Shown one piece after another: positions 1-8,193 of a stretch of DNA of 64,000 bases (the stretch's first letter is position 1; the number at the start of each line of letters is the position of its first letter). This DNA is from Paenibacillus sp. SYP-B4298 (GTDB lineage: Bacteria > Bacillota > Bacilli > Paenibacillales > Paenibacillaceae): positions 4,968,501 through 5,032,500 of the forward strand of contig NZ_CP115484.1 in assembly GCF_027627475.1 (NCBI RefSeq), read 5' to 3'. The notes below the pieces were generated by a model that worked only from the letters and a program-made list of their open reading frames with translations, did not search any database and had not been told where the DNA came from. The position numbers were made by a program, and so were the translations under genes.

Positions 1-187
1 CGTAGATTCGAACAAGGAATAGCCAGCCATAGGTACTAGCTGACAGTATTGATTTAACAGCCCGGCGTCCTCTCTCATCACCAGCGCATTGCCGCGCAGA
101 TAACTCGCCTTCCCAACCACCGTTCCATTGCTTTGAACGGTTCCCTCCGCTACGAGGTGCGCTCCATTATAATATGTCTGGGATGTG
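1..187 (-). pseudogene. RHS/YD-repeat core fragment (window edge)
   Basis: The minus-strand frame reads QTYYNGAHLVAEG and LRGNALVMRED, which are typical of the last YD repeats of an RHS polymorphic toxin core. No start codon is visible and the frame continues past the window edge. The LRxNALVMRED segment recurs in the RHS remnant at about 11.34-11.39 kb. It lies just downstream, in the transcription direction, of an immunity-like gene, the usual order of orphan rhs-CT/immunity cassettes. Whether the part outside the window is intact cannot be judged. Confidence 0.7.
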
Positions 188-229
188 AAGCCTTCATGGA
201 AGAACCGTCACACTTAGCTTGACAACACG

Positions 230-709
230 TCACTTAAATAAGTTCTTGAAGAATCCCTTCTTGCGTTGCCCATTAATATGACTATAAAATTGTTCTCTTG
301 GTAAGCATTTAACATTCATCGTGCCATAATGTTCGAGAAAAGCATTGTATTTTTCTTGATACATACTATTAATAAAGATCAAAAAATCATCTTTACTCAA
401 TATAGTTACACGCCTACCATCATGATCCTTCAATACTATTGAAAAAATATGGTTATTGATTATTAACATGATTTCATATATTTTTAAAGAGCATTCATGA
501 AACCAAGAAAAACATCCCTCAATAGATAATTCCTGTATCTTTTCAGAGTTCAAATGTATTGTCATTATTAAAAAATCTTCTATGACAAATTCATTCTTAC
601 TATTCGAGCTATATTTAACATTCATCTTAGTAAGCTCATTTAGAAATCTATCCTTTGATATTTCATTTTCTACAATTCCCAACTTAACATAGTAACTTTC
701 TGCTCCCAT
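230..709 (-). CDS. Small cytosolic protein, probable RHS-cassette immunity protein
   Basis: This gene encodes 159 aa starting MGAESYYVKLG, with a GGTGGAG ribosome site seven bases before the ATG. There is no signal peptide or membrane segment, and the protein ends in a basic KKGFFKNLFK tail. I do not recognise a named family. The immunity role is inferred from place and size: it is a small AT-rich gene in a row with two others, between two broken RHS cassettes on the same strand. No toxin directly upstream remains to show what it would neutralise. Confidence 0.55.
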   Translation of the reverse strand: MGAESYYVKLGIVENEISKDRFLNELTKMNVKYSSNSKNEFVIEDFLIMTIHLNSEKIQELSIEGCFSWFHECSLKIYEIMLIINNHIFSIVLKDHDGRRVTILSKDDFLIFINSMYQEKYNAFLEHYGTMNVKCLPREQFYSHINGQRKKGFFKNLFK

Positions 710-883
710 TTTATTTCTCCACCTTGCCCACGCTCATCATCCCCTGAAAGTATTTTTTTAAAAGGTTCCACTAATTTAATAATCTAAGGGTACAAAAATG
801 CCCTCAACCTCTTTCCCGTTGGCTTGCAACTCATATTGTTATTTTTTAAAATAAACAATTTTCTGTCATAAGTCTCTTTAATT

Positions 884-1255
884 TTATTCTAATATTGATT
901 TATTATTCTGTTTAATTTCATTCAACAATTGATTCATTTGCTCTATATCAAACGCTCCTTTTCTTTTCCAAGATAAGCAATATACCTTAATCCAGTATCC
1001 ATCATCTTCCAAGAAACTCTCCACAGCTTGTTGAATGTTTTCTGTTGTTAATGATTTGACTATGATATCTGGAGGAGAGGCCGGGATATAATTCAAACCC
1101 TCTTTTTCCATATACCAATAATAATTGTTTGGTGTGGTTACTGATATGTTAAAATCAAATCCTTCATCCGTACTAACAAAAACATCAATGTTAGCATTAT
1201 TAATGTCCTCAATTAAAGAAAGTGGTGTCGAATAATTTATACTAGTAACTCTCAT
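884..1255 (-). CDS. Small hypothetical protein, candidate immunity protein
   Basis: The 123-aa protein starts MRVTSINYSTPLS. I chose this start over an upstream in-frame ATG because AAGGAGAA lies at ideal spacing from it. The fold looks alpha/beta, with an acidic surface (EDINNANIDVF, ESFLEDDGYW). There are no membrane segments or known catalytic motif. It sits between two other small genes in an RHS cassette remnant, so antitoxin or immunity function is the most likely role, but this is context only. Confidence 0.55.
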   Translation of the reverse strand: MRVTSINYSTPLSLIEDINNANIDVFVSTDEGFDFNISVTTPNNYYWYMEKEGLNYIPASPPDIIVKSLTTENIQQAVESFLEDDGYWIKVYCLSWKRKGAFDIEQMNQLLNEIKQNNKSILE

Positions 1256-1343
1256 TTGTATTCTCCTTAGATTATTCATTCGTATATTAGGCTCAATCGA
1301 GAAAGCAAGCATTTTTAAGTGAAACACAATGAAGGACTCCGAG

Positions 1344-1628
1344 CTATATTCGGTTTGTTACATATTTTCGCCAAAGCTGTTCAAACTCGTGGGGAGTCGT
1401 GTAACTTGCTATAAAATAGCACGCTTCATTAAGCTCCTCAACTGATGGGAGGTATTGACCAGACAGTCTAGTTCTCTCATATTCCAATTCCTCGGATGCA
1501 AAACCAACCGTTCCATCAAGGTAAAACTGTACTTTTCTTAGCTCAACTCCATCATCGGTTACTTCCAAATATATTATTTTAGGAATTCTCAGCTCAACTT
1601 CTATTATCTTCATTTTTATATATTTCAA
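1344..1628 (-). CDS. DUF6881-like small protein, probable immunity protein
   Basis: This 94-aa protein begins at a TTG (read LKYIKMKIIEVE) with GGGAGG seven bases upstream; a longer in-frame GTG start has no ribosome site. The pattern KYIK-xxE, ELRKVQFYLDGTVGFAS and LPSVEELN resembles the DUF6881 family as I recall it, whose members often stand beside secreted or polymorphic toxins. It is the first gene downstream of the IS110 element, which may have separated it from its toxin. Function is inferred, not shown. Confidence 0.6.
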   Translation of the reverse strand: MKYIKMKIIEVELRIPKIIYLEVTDDGVELRKVQFYLDGTVGFASEELEYERTRLSGQYLPSVEELNEACYFIASYTTPHEFEQLWRKYVTNRI

Positions 1629-1740
1629 ATTAACGCCTCCCACTATAAATTAATGTTTTCTTTCATTTGCTCACGTTTTCTTAGATTTACAATATCGACA
1701 CATTCAAGAGATGGACATATCATGTTGGCATGACATTTTT

Positions 1741-2033
1741 TTCTGGAGGAGCCGGTTGCGGGAATAGAGTTTGGAACCTATTTTCCAATCTGTGGATGGT
1801 ACCTATGATTGCACCTTGGATATCCACACCATTCCCTTGACGGTTTACCCTCCCATGTCACACTGGGTCTAAGCCCTCACATTCCTTCGTTCTACCTCTC
1901 AAGGGGTGGATGCCGCTTCTTGCTCCTTTACTGGGTCGTTGCCCTTACGGTGTTAAATCTGCGGCTGCTCCGTGCTTCTATTGTCTTTTGTTAAAGTCTA
2001 AGTTCATGTTAAGCAAAAACGAAGATGTTCGAA
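1741..2033 (-). ncRNA. Structured non-coding end of the IS110-like element, candidate bridge RNA
   Basis: About 290 bases without a convincing gene follow the transposase stop. Visible hairpins are TGTGGAT (1791-1797) with ATCCACA (1822-1828) around a 24-base loop, and TTGGAA (1771-1776) with TTCCAA (1783-1788). IS110-family elements encode a bridge RNA in non-coding DNA next to the transposase; in the IS1111 group it lies downstream, as here. The RNA itself and its guide loops are not proven. Confidence 0.3.
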
Positions 2034-3440
2034 TTAAGCAGCCATCTGAAGCTGGGACTGGCGTACCGGCCCCAAAAGGTCAGTTGCGTTGTAGTGAATT
2101 TGTTTGGTCCCCAAGGTGTACAACACTCGAATGAGCTTTCCACATAGGGCAACGATCGATTGTTTCTTTTTTAACGGGTTCTGAGTTCGTTTCGTGTAAT
2201 ACCGGTGGAGTGCTTTAAATTCAGCATTTTTAGCCACCATCGGCATTACCGCGCGGAACAGTAACGCTCGTAACCGGGATCGTCCTCGCTTGGTAATGGA
2301 CGACTTGCCCTTTTTCTTGCCTGAGCTATTCTCTTTGAGATTAAAGCCAGCTAGCCGTATGATCTGCTGTCCATGGTTGTAGCCATGTAGGTCGCCAACC
2401 TCGGCTAAAAATCCCGCTAAGGTAACGACCCCAACTCCAGGAACGGTCAGCATTTCTTCCGTACCTGGGATTTGGTTTAGCAGTTCTTCGACCTGTTTCA
2501 TGATCTGTCCCTGCTGCTTAGTAAACAACACGTATTGTTCCAGTAAGTCCTTCAATTCCATCTTAGCGGCTGTTACGCCCTCCGTAAGGCCGATTGAGTT
2601 GTGAGCAGCTTGAACCAGCTTCTCTGCTCTTTTTATGCCCACGGCGCGCTTCACATCCTGCTTCCACCGCTTCAAAATGGTGAGAGCCCCTAGCGTCACG
2701 ATTTCTTTTGGAGTTGGAAACTCCTCAAGTGTGATGAGCGAAGCCTTTCCCTCCCAGTCTGTAAAAACGCTCTGGTATTCGGGGAAATACCGATCCAACC
2801 AGTTCTGAATTCTCCTCTGGACTTGCCCCACATTCAACACAACCTTCTCCCGATGGTTCATGAGAATGCGTAGGTCCGCATACACCGACTTAGGAAGTCT
2901 CGGTTCGGAGTACTTGCCATTGCGGACTAAGTCCGCAATAACTTTAGCATCCTTGTAGTCGTTTTTCGTGGGCGAGTTATCCTCAAGTTCCTTACTCTTG
3001 CTCACGTGATGCGGATTAACAATGACCAGCTTAATGCCTTGCTGTTCTAGGTACTCCGCCAGAGTAAACCAGTAGTGTCCGGTAGGCTCAATACCGAAGA
3101 TGACGTCTGTCTTCGCATGAACCTGTTGAAGATCCTTCATCCACATTGCCATTTTTTCTAGGCCAGCTCGATCGTTCTGAAACACACAATCCTTGCCTAA
3201 CTCAATTCCGCGGAAGTCGATACCTCGCGCCACATGTGTTTCCTTTGCGATGTCCGCTCCAACAACTAAGGTATTCTCGGTAATTTGTGTAATCCGTTGA
3301 TTCTGCTTCTTCGATTGTTTATACTTCATGGTAGAGTGCCTCCTGTGCTGGGATTGTTCTTTGGACGGAACGTTCCCCAGTATACAGAAGGTGCTTTTTT
3401 CATTCAAACCTTAAATTAATTCATTACAGGAATGGCTCCT
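1747..3440 (-). mobile_element. IS110/IS1111-like insertion sequence (ends tentative)
   Basis: The element holds one DEDD transposase gene, about 110 bases of upstream and about 290 bases of downstream non-coding DNA. AGGAGCC at 1747-1753 and GGCTCCT at 3434-3440 form a 7-bp inverted pair that could be the sub-terminal repeat of an IS1111-group element. The pair is short, so the ends are provisional. On the upstream side it abuts the broken RHS C-terminal fragment at 3.53 kb, and on the other the DUF6881-like gene. Confidence 0.55.
2034..3329 (-). CDS. IS110-family DEDD transposase
   Basis: This 431-aa recombinase begins MKYKQSKKQNQ at an ATG preceded by CAGGAGGC; an upstream in-frame ATG adds 26 residues without a ribosome site. 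The N-terminal RuvC-like domain shows D26 (VVGADIAKE), E80 (FGIEPTGHYW) and the D123/D126 pair (KNDYKDAK), the DEDD set of IS110 enzymes. The C-terminal Transposase_20 domain has VPGVGVVTLAGFLAEVGD and the SSITKRGRSRLR stretch. The frame is full length with no stop, so the element may still be active. Confidence 0.95.
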   Translation of the reverse strand: MKYKQSKKQNQRITQITENTLVVGADIAKETHVARGIDFRGIELGKDCVFQNDRAGLEKMAMWMKDLQQVHAKTDVIFGIEPTGHYWFTLAEYLEQQGIKLVIVNPHHVSKSKELEDNSPTKNDYKDAKVIADLVRNGKYSEPRLPKSVYADLRILMNHREKVVLNVGQVQRRIQNWLDRYFPEYQSVFTDWEGKASLITLEEFPTPKEIVTLGALTILKRWKQDVKRAVGIKRAEKLVQAAHNSIGLTEGVTAAKMELKDLLEQYVLFTKQQGQIMKQVEELLNQIPGTEEMLTVPGVGVVTLAGFLAEVGDLHGYNHGQQIIRLAGFNLKENSSGKKKGKSSITKRGRSRLRALLFRAVMPMVAKNAEFKALHRYYTKRTQNPLKKKQSIVALCGKLIRVLYTLGTKQIHYNATDLLGPVRQSQLQMAA

Positions 3441-3531
3441 TTATGATTTTTTGAATGTTTTCATCTTCGGTGTGCGAAGTGCTCAAGGTAAGCAAGGTTA
3501 AACCCATTACGAGATTAGCTACCCTCATCAA

Positions 3532-3783
3532 TTATTTGGCAATTGGTTTTGCTGGTGAATTACTTGCTTTATTCCCAATAACCTTTAGGTTAGGTTTCGT
3601 ATCAACATCCGTTCGTGGTGCTTCAATTGGTTTTGTATTCTCATTCCATATCAGTACTGTTGTCGCAGCAATAATAAACATTGCTCCTTCAACTAGGGCG
3701 ACAGCAGCAGCTCCCTCCAAAATACAAGCGTCCCAATGCCCTGAAGGATCTACGTATTTTAATGGATTGTTGTATACATAAGT
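3532..3783 (-). pseudogene. RHS core end with start of a C-terminal toxin tip, truncated
   Basis: The minus frame reads TYVYNNPLKYVDPSGHWD, the diagnostic junction where an RHS core meets its variable C-terminal tip, then a hydrophobic AVALVEGAMFIIAATTVLIW segment and a stop at 3532. The core upstream is missing: the frame begins exactly at the hsdR terminator. Only about 80 residues survive and no toxin domain can be named. It is likely the residue of a cassette cut by acquisition of the R-M operon upstream and by the IS element downstream. Confidence 0.7.
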
Positions 3784-3807
3784 AAAAGAGGTGCCTGTTA
3801 AGGCACC
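3783..3807 (-). terminator. Rho-independent terminator of the hsdMSR operon
   Basis: On the minus strand GGTGCCT and AGGCACC form a 7-bp stem around TAAC, followed by TCTTTTAC. It lies 25 bases past the hsdR stop and directly abuts the truncated RHS frame. Confidence 0.75.
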
Positions 3808-3831
3808 ATACTTATACTGATTGAATTAATC

Positions 3832-6800
3832 TTAATTATATCTTTGTTTAACTTCAGCAATCCACTTGGGCAGTCTGGACGTCAACAACATATTGTGCTT
3901 CAATTTGTTACCAGCCTCTTTATTAGTAGCTTTGCTGAAATCGACACTGCTAATAAGCTCATTAATATAAGGCACAATAGCGGGCTGTGAACTAGAATAA
4001 GCGATTACGGACTTGTAGAGTAATTCATGGTCAATTCCCCACTCCTCAGCAAATTCCTCTGCTGTATTGCGCAGCTTGCTTGCTTTCCAATTTTCAAATG
4101 CCTCGTCAAAGTTGATATGGCTGGGCAAATTTCCAGGTACAAGCTCAGTATCAACAAACTCCTTCAATAATTGAGATTGCTCAAACTCCCCCATATTGCT
4201 TAATTCTTGAATCTGCTGATAAATAATACGGAGCGTCTCACTGTCCACCACTTGAATGCCATTGGATGAAGTCACTTTAGAACCTACCAATTTAAGGATA
4301 TGGTTGGCATCGATGACTTGTGTGCCTGCTAACTTGGTTTTTCCAACAAGCGCATGGATTGGCCCTGGCAATCCTGGGTCGCCTTCCTTCGAGGTTAAAT
4401 TGCGATAAGCCCCCACATACTGCAACCAGGTATGTTCGTCAAGACCAAAGGTGTCATCGTTCCACTTGAATTCATAGTATTGTTCGACCTTGTTCAATTG
4501 CTCGGCAGCTTCTCTGAAAGCAAGAAGAAATGCTTGCTTCTTTTCCTCATCCGTCTCAAGGCTCTGCCATTCCGTTGGATCAGACAAGGCAAGGATCATA
4601 TTGCTGATTGTAATTTCCAGCTTTTTAACAGCCGTTTCATAAGTATCTACTATGGCCTTGCTGCTCTTCCCGCCGCTGCCATACAACTTCAAGGCTGTAT
4701 TGACAATATCTTCGGTTATTCTTGGATATTGAAAGTTAATAATCGTACCAAACTCTTTATTGGGTCCAAGCACGCGATTGGTTCGTGAATAGGCTTGAAT
4801 TAAATCTTGAAGCTCAAGTGAACGATCCACATACAACGTATTCAAACGCTTGGAATCGTATCCTGTCAGCAGTTGGTTGGCCACAATGACCAAATCAATA
4901 TTTTTCGGATTTCGTCCAGTACCGCCCCGAGTTGCACGTTCTACGAGATCTTCAAAGTAAGCATCCTCGCCATGCTTTTTGTCGCCTGCCACAAACTCAA
5001 TGCCCGTAAATGCTGCGTAGTCCTTAAACATCGTTCTCACAACAGCCGGATCTAAGCCTGCTGGGTCATTTTCATCTCCGAAACTGAATGTCATCGCGAT
5101 GTTCAAGGTTTCCCCGCGGCCAGCCAATTGCTTCTTGAATTCCTCATAATATGCAATAACACGGTTTTTGTAGGCAACAGTCAGAATAGCGTTAAACTCC
5201 CGCCCTTGCGATTGCGATTCCCAGTTATTCAATATTTCTTCAACAACACGCGGGATATGCGTTTCGTCTTGGTATACAAGCAACTTTCGTTTCTTCGCTT
5301 CCTTCTCAACGTCCAATTCTGACATGGCTTGAACATGACGCTCAATTTCCTTTGCCGTCATTTCCGGGTGTTCTTCTTTTATCCGCTCAACTATTTGTTC
5401 TCTTAGATCATCATAGCTGTTGAATTCCCCCGTATTAATATAGTCTACGTGGAACCCTAGTACGTTTTTGTCCGCAATGGCCTCGTCAATTGTATATTGA
5501 TGCAGCTTGGGGCCAAATAATTTTTCGGTCGTATTAATGACTTCACTTTTCTCATTAATCTTACCTTTGACCTTGTTCTCATCAAATAATGGTGTTCCTG
5601 TAAAACCGAAGAAAATCCCATTCTTCTTAAAGAAGCGTTTAATGGTCCCCATCATCTGTCCCATGGTCGTGCGATGAGCCTCGTCAACGATAAAGACGAT
5701 TTTCTTGTTTGCCAAACTTTGATCCTTGGCTTCTTCCAACTCTTTAACTAAAGCATTCAGTTTAAACGTTGTAGTTACGACAATGCCGCTCTTCGCGGAT
5801 TGCAGAATCTGCTTGAGTTGATAGGTATGTTTCGTATCATCTACAGAAACAGGCTCATAGGCAGCGTATGCCTTGAAATTCTCACTCGTTCGATTGTCCA
5901 GTTCACGTCGATCTACAAGAAAGACGACCTTATCAAAGCCTGCTCTCGTGGATAGAAATAAGGCCGTTTTGAAGCTGGTAATCGTTTTGCCAGAGCCCGT
6001 TGTATGCCAAACAAACCCGCCATGCGGCTGTCTGGCTTCATTGTCCCAACCAAATGCCGCTCCTTCAACAGCTTGCAGGGCATGAACCTGATACGGCCGC
6101 AAGAGCATATGCAGCCTGTTCTCCTCATCATTCGCTTCATCAATGACTAAATAATCCCCGACCATTTGATGCGCCATTGGAATCATCAAAAAGTGTTTAA
6201 TAATCTCTTTCCACTCGTTAATGACGCGATTAATTTTATCAGACCAATGAAAAACAAAGCTGAGGTTAAAATCCGTTATTGTTTTGGGAGTGGCGAAATA
6301 GCGGGTGGCGATTTCGGAAGTAATCACCATCATTTGCGAAAAAGCCATAAAGTTATTGCTGTACTCCCCATCGCGATAGTAACGCATAAACTGGCCGAAT
6401 GCTTCGTCCAGCGTTTTGTCGGTCCGTTTTTGCTCAATATTAATTAAAGGCAGGCCATTAATAAGCAGCACAATATCGAAACGGTTGTGATGGGGCGTTT
6501 GTACTTCTCTCGCAATCCGATAACTGGAGTCGCCGCCGCGCACTTCCGCTTTTTTGAATATGGTTAACGTAATCTGCTTTCTGGTAATATGGGGATTGTC
6601 GTCCCGATAAATGCCGTCGATTTTGCCTTTCGACTCTTCAATCGCCAAAATTTTAGCAGCCTCATAGCTATTGCTAATTTGATTAATCTTCGCCATGACT
6701 TGTTTAAATTCGTTGTCCGTCAATTCTACCCCTTCAAGCTGATCGGCGTTCAGACGGTTAAGCTCGCCGCGCCAATGCTGCACCAGATCGGCAACCGTCA

Positions 6801-6915
6801 CCTTCTGAATGTTCCCGTTGAGAAAATCGGGAGCCTCCCATTTGTACTTTTTCAGTTCCTGTATGTAGTTTTCTTGAAAAATTTTCTCTGATGCGCTTTT
6901 GGGTGCATTGCTCAT
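3832..6915 (-). CDS. hsdR: Type I restriction enzyme R subunit (HsdR)
   Basis: This 1027-aa motor and nuclease subunit translocates and cuts unmodified DNA in complex with HsdM and HsdS. The N-terminal nuclease domain shows FDIVLLINGLPLINIEQK (D147, E161-x-K163). The SF2 helicase follows with Walker A HTTGSGKT (about 304-311) and Walker B VDEAHRTT (about 410-417), then a long C-terminal helical region. It starts at ATG 6915 after AAAGGGGCG, is the last gene of the operon, and is full length with intact motifs. Confidence 0.95.
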   Translation of the reverse strand: MSNAPKSASEKIFQENYIQELKKYKWEAPDFLNGNIQKVTVADLVQHWRGELNRLNADQLEGVELTDNEFKQVMAKINQISNSYEAAKILAIEESKGKIDGIYRDDNPHITRKQITLTIFKKAEVRGGDSSYRIAREVQTPHHNRFDIVLLINGLPLINIEQKRTDKTLDEAFGQFMRYYRDGEYSNNFMAFSQMMVITSEIATRYFATPKTITDFNLSFVFHWSDKINRVINEWKEIIKHFLMIPMAHQMVGDYLVIDEANDEENRLHMLLRPYQVHALQAVEGAAFGWDNEARQPHGGFVWHTTGSGKTITSFKTALFLSTRAGFDKVVFLVDRRELDNRTSENFKAYAAYEPVSVDDTKHTYQLKQILQSAKSGIVVTTTFKLNALVKELEEAKDQSLANKKIVFIVDEAHRTTMGQMMGTIKRFFKKNGIFFGFTGTPLFDENKVKGKINEKSEVINTTEKLFGPKLHQYTIDEAIADKNVLGFHVDYINTGEFNSYDDLREQIVERIKEEHPEMTAKEIERHVQAMSELDVEKEAKKRKLLVYQDETHIPRVVEEILNNWESQSQGREFNAILTVAYKNRVIAYYEEFKKQLAGRGETLNIAMTFSFGDENDPAGLDPAVVRTMFKDYAAFTGIEFVAGDKKHGEDAYFEDLVERATRGGTGRNPKNIDLVIVANQLLTGYDSKRLNTLYVDRSLELQDLIQAYSRTNRVLGPNKEFGTIINFQYPRITEDIVNTALKLYGSGGKSSKAIVDTYETAVKKLEITISNMILALSDPTEWQSLETDEEKKQAFLLAFREAAEQLNKVEQYYEFKWNDDTFGLDEHTWLQYVGAYRNLTSKEGDPGLPGPIHALVGKTKLAGTQVIDANHILKLVGSKVTSSNGIQVVDSETLRIIYQQIQELSNMGEFEQSQLLKEFVDTELVPGNLPSHINFDEAFENWKASKLRNTAEEFAEEWGIDHELLYKSVIAYSSSQPAIVPYINELISSVDFSKATNKEAGNKLKHNMLLTSRLPKWIAEVKQRYN

Positions 6916-6930
6916 GACTTACGCCCCTTT

Positions 6931-8193
6931 CTAAACAAACATTTCATTTAGATATGCTTCTTTTATATTTTTTAGTTTCTCCAACTTACGCTGATGAAGG
7001 GTGATGAGGTTGTCTAGTTCGGCAAAGAACTGCCCAATATTCTTTTGCTCCTTAATCTCAGTAGGTAAAAATACCTTTGTTTGTTTTAAAATTTCCGTAT
7101 TAATCGAGGGCATAGTCTGTCCGACAGCACGAGCAATAACATCATTTTTAGCTCGCGCCGTTGAAAGTTCGTAATGCAAATATTGACTATCAACGTTGTT
7201 ACCAGTCCTTACACGAAGAACACGTCCTGAAAACAACCAGCCATCCTGAAATGACGTAACTAAAGCATTTATATCAACTGAACCTACTCGTGAAAAAACA
7301 ATATCATCTATCTTCAAAACATAATTTTGCAATCTAAGAAGGTCTTCAGCCGATACTTGTGGAATACCGTTTTTTTGCTCAGGGAGGTCACCAGTTTTAA
7401 AATGCTCTGTTGTTATAATTGGCGTACCTTCCTCAACATAATCTTCTGCGTGAAGTGTACTTCCGAAAGGCCCAGTACGAATATCGGATATTTCCCCCAA
7501 CTCACGCTGTTCCCAAGGATCAGTAAATCCTGCAAATCTCCGTTGAGGCACATTCTCGTCTTTAGCGGGAAACATCTCAGAGAGAGATGCGGACTTTAGT
7601 GCTTTCACCTTATCCAACTTACGCTGATGAAGGGTGATGAGGTTGTCGAGTTGCAAGTAAAACTTCACAATAATTCTTTGCTCTTCGATTCTAGGAAAAG
7701 ACAAGTTGATTTTTTTCAAATCTGAATTGTGCAAATGTACTACAGATTTACCTTGAGCTCTTTTTGACATGTCTCTATTAGGCGATCCATTTGAAATTGC
7801 TATAGCTAAGTATATAGGATCAATTTGTTTGTTAGGTTTAATTATATTTAGGTCTCCGCCCAGTACAATTCCTGGTTTTCCAACCACTGAAGCTCTTGAA
7901 ATGTCTTCAGCAGACTCACCAGAAGATGGTACTATTACCTCACCACCTGAACTAATAACGGAGTTTCCTTTAACCTCTATAAATGTATTTACCTCTGTGA
8001 TCAAAGTTTGGTAATCAGTATATAAACGCCCGTATAGAATAATAGGCGATCCAGCAGCTCTTAGATCATTTTTAGTATATCCACTTCCTTTAGTAAAATT
8101 GGCAAGTTCACTTAACTCACGATGTTCCCAAGCACCAGCATTACGAAATTCTTTAAAACGCCTTTTAGGCACTAATTTGGTCTGCCTCGCCAT
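6931..8193 (-). CDS. hsdS: Type I restriction-modification specificity subunit (HsdS)
   Basis: This 420-aa protein chooses the DNA target for the R-M complex. It has two target recognition domains, each opening with a WEHREL/WEQRELGE motif and each followed by a conserved helical spacer DNLITLHQRKL. The ATG overlaps the hsdM stop by one base (TGATG); a GTG three bases earlier is possible. The two helix regions share a perfect 34-bp direct repeat, which could allow domain exchange or loss by recombination. Frame intact. Confidence 0.93.
   Translation of the reverse strand: MARQTKLVPKRRFKEFRNAGAWEHRELSELANFTKGSGYTKNDLRAAGSPIILYGRLYTDYQTLITEVNTFIEVKGNSVISSGGEVIVPSSGESAEDISRASVVGKPGIVLGGDLNIIKPNKQIDPIYLAIAISNGSPNRDMSKRAQGKSVVHLHNSDLKKINLSFPRIEEQRIIVKFYLQLDNLITLHQRKLDKVKALKSASLSEMFPAKDENVPQRRFAGFTDPWEQRELGEISDIRTGPFGSTLHAEDYVEEGTPIITTEHFKTGDLPEQKNGIPQVSAEDLLRLQNYVLKIDDIVFSRVGSVDINALVTSFQDGWLFSGRVLRVRTGNNVDSQYLHYELSTARAKNDVIARAVGQTMPSINTEILKQTKVFLPTEIKEQKNIGQFFAELDNLITLHQRKLEKLKNIKEAYLNEMFV
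6981..7014. repeat. hsdS internal direct repeat, copy at the second TRD end
   Basis: This 34-bp stretch is identical to 7614-7647. It encodes the C-terminal conserved helix with DNLITLHQRKL. The two copies are 633 bp apart, a multiple of three, so recombination between them keeps the frame. Confidence 0.9.
7614..7647. repeat. hsdS internal direct repeat, copy between the TRDs
   Basis: Identical to 6981-7014. It encodes the central conserved helix between the two target recognition domains. Confidence 0.9.
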
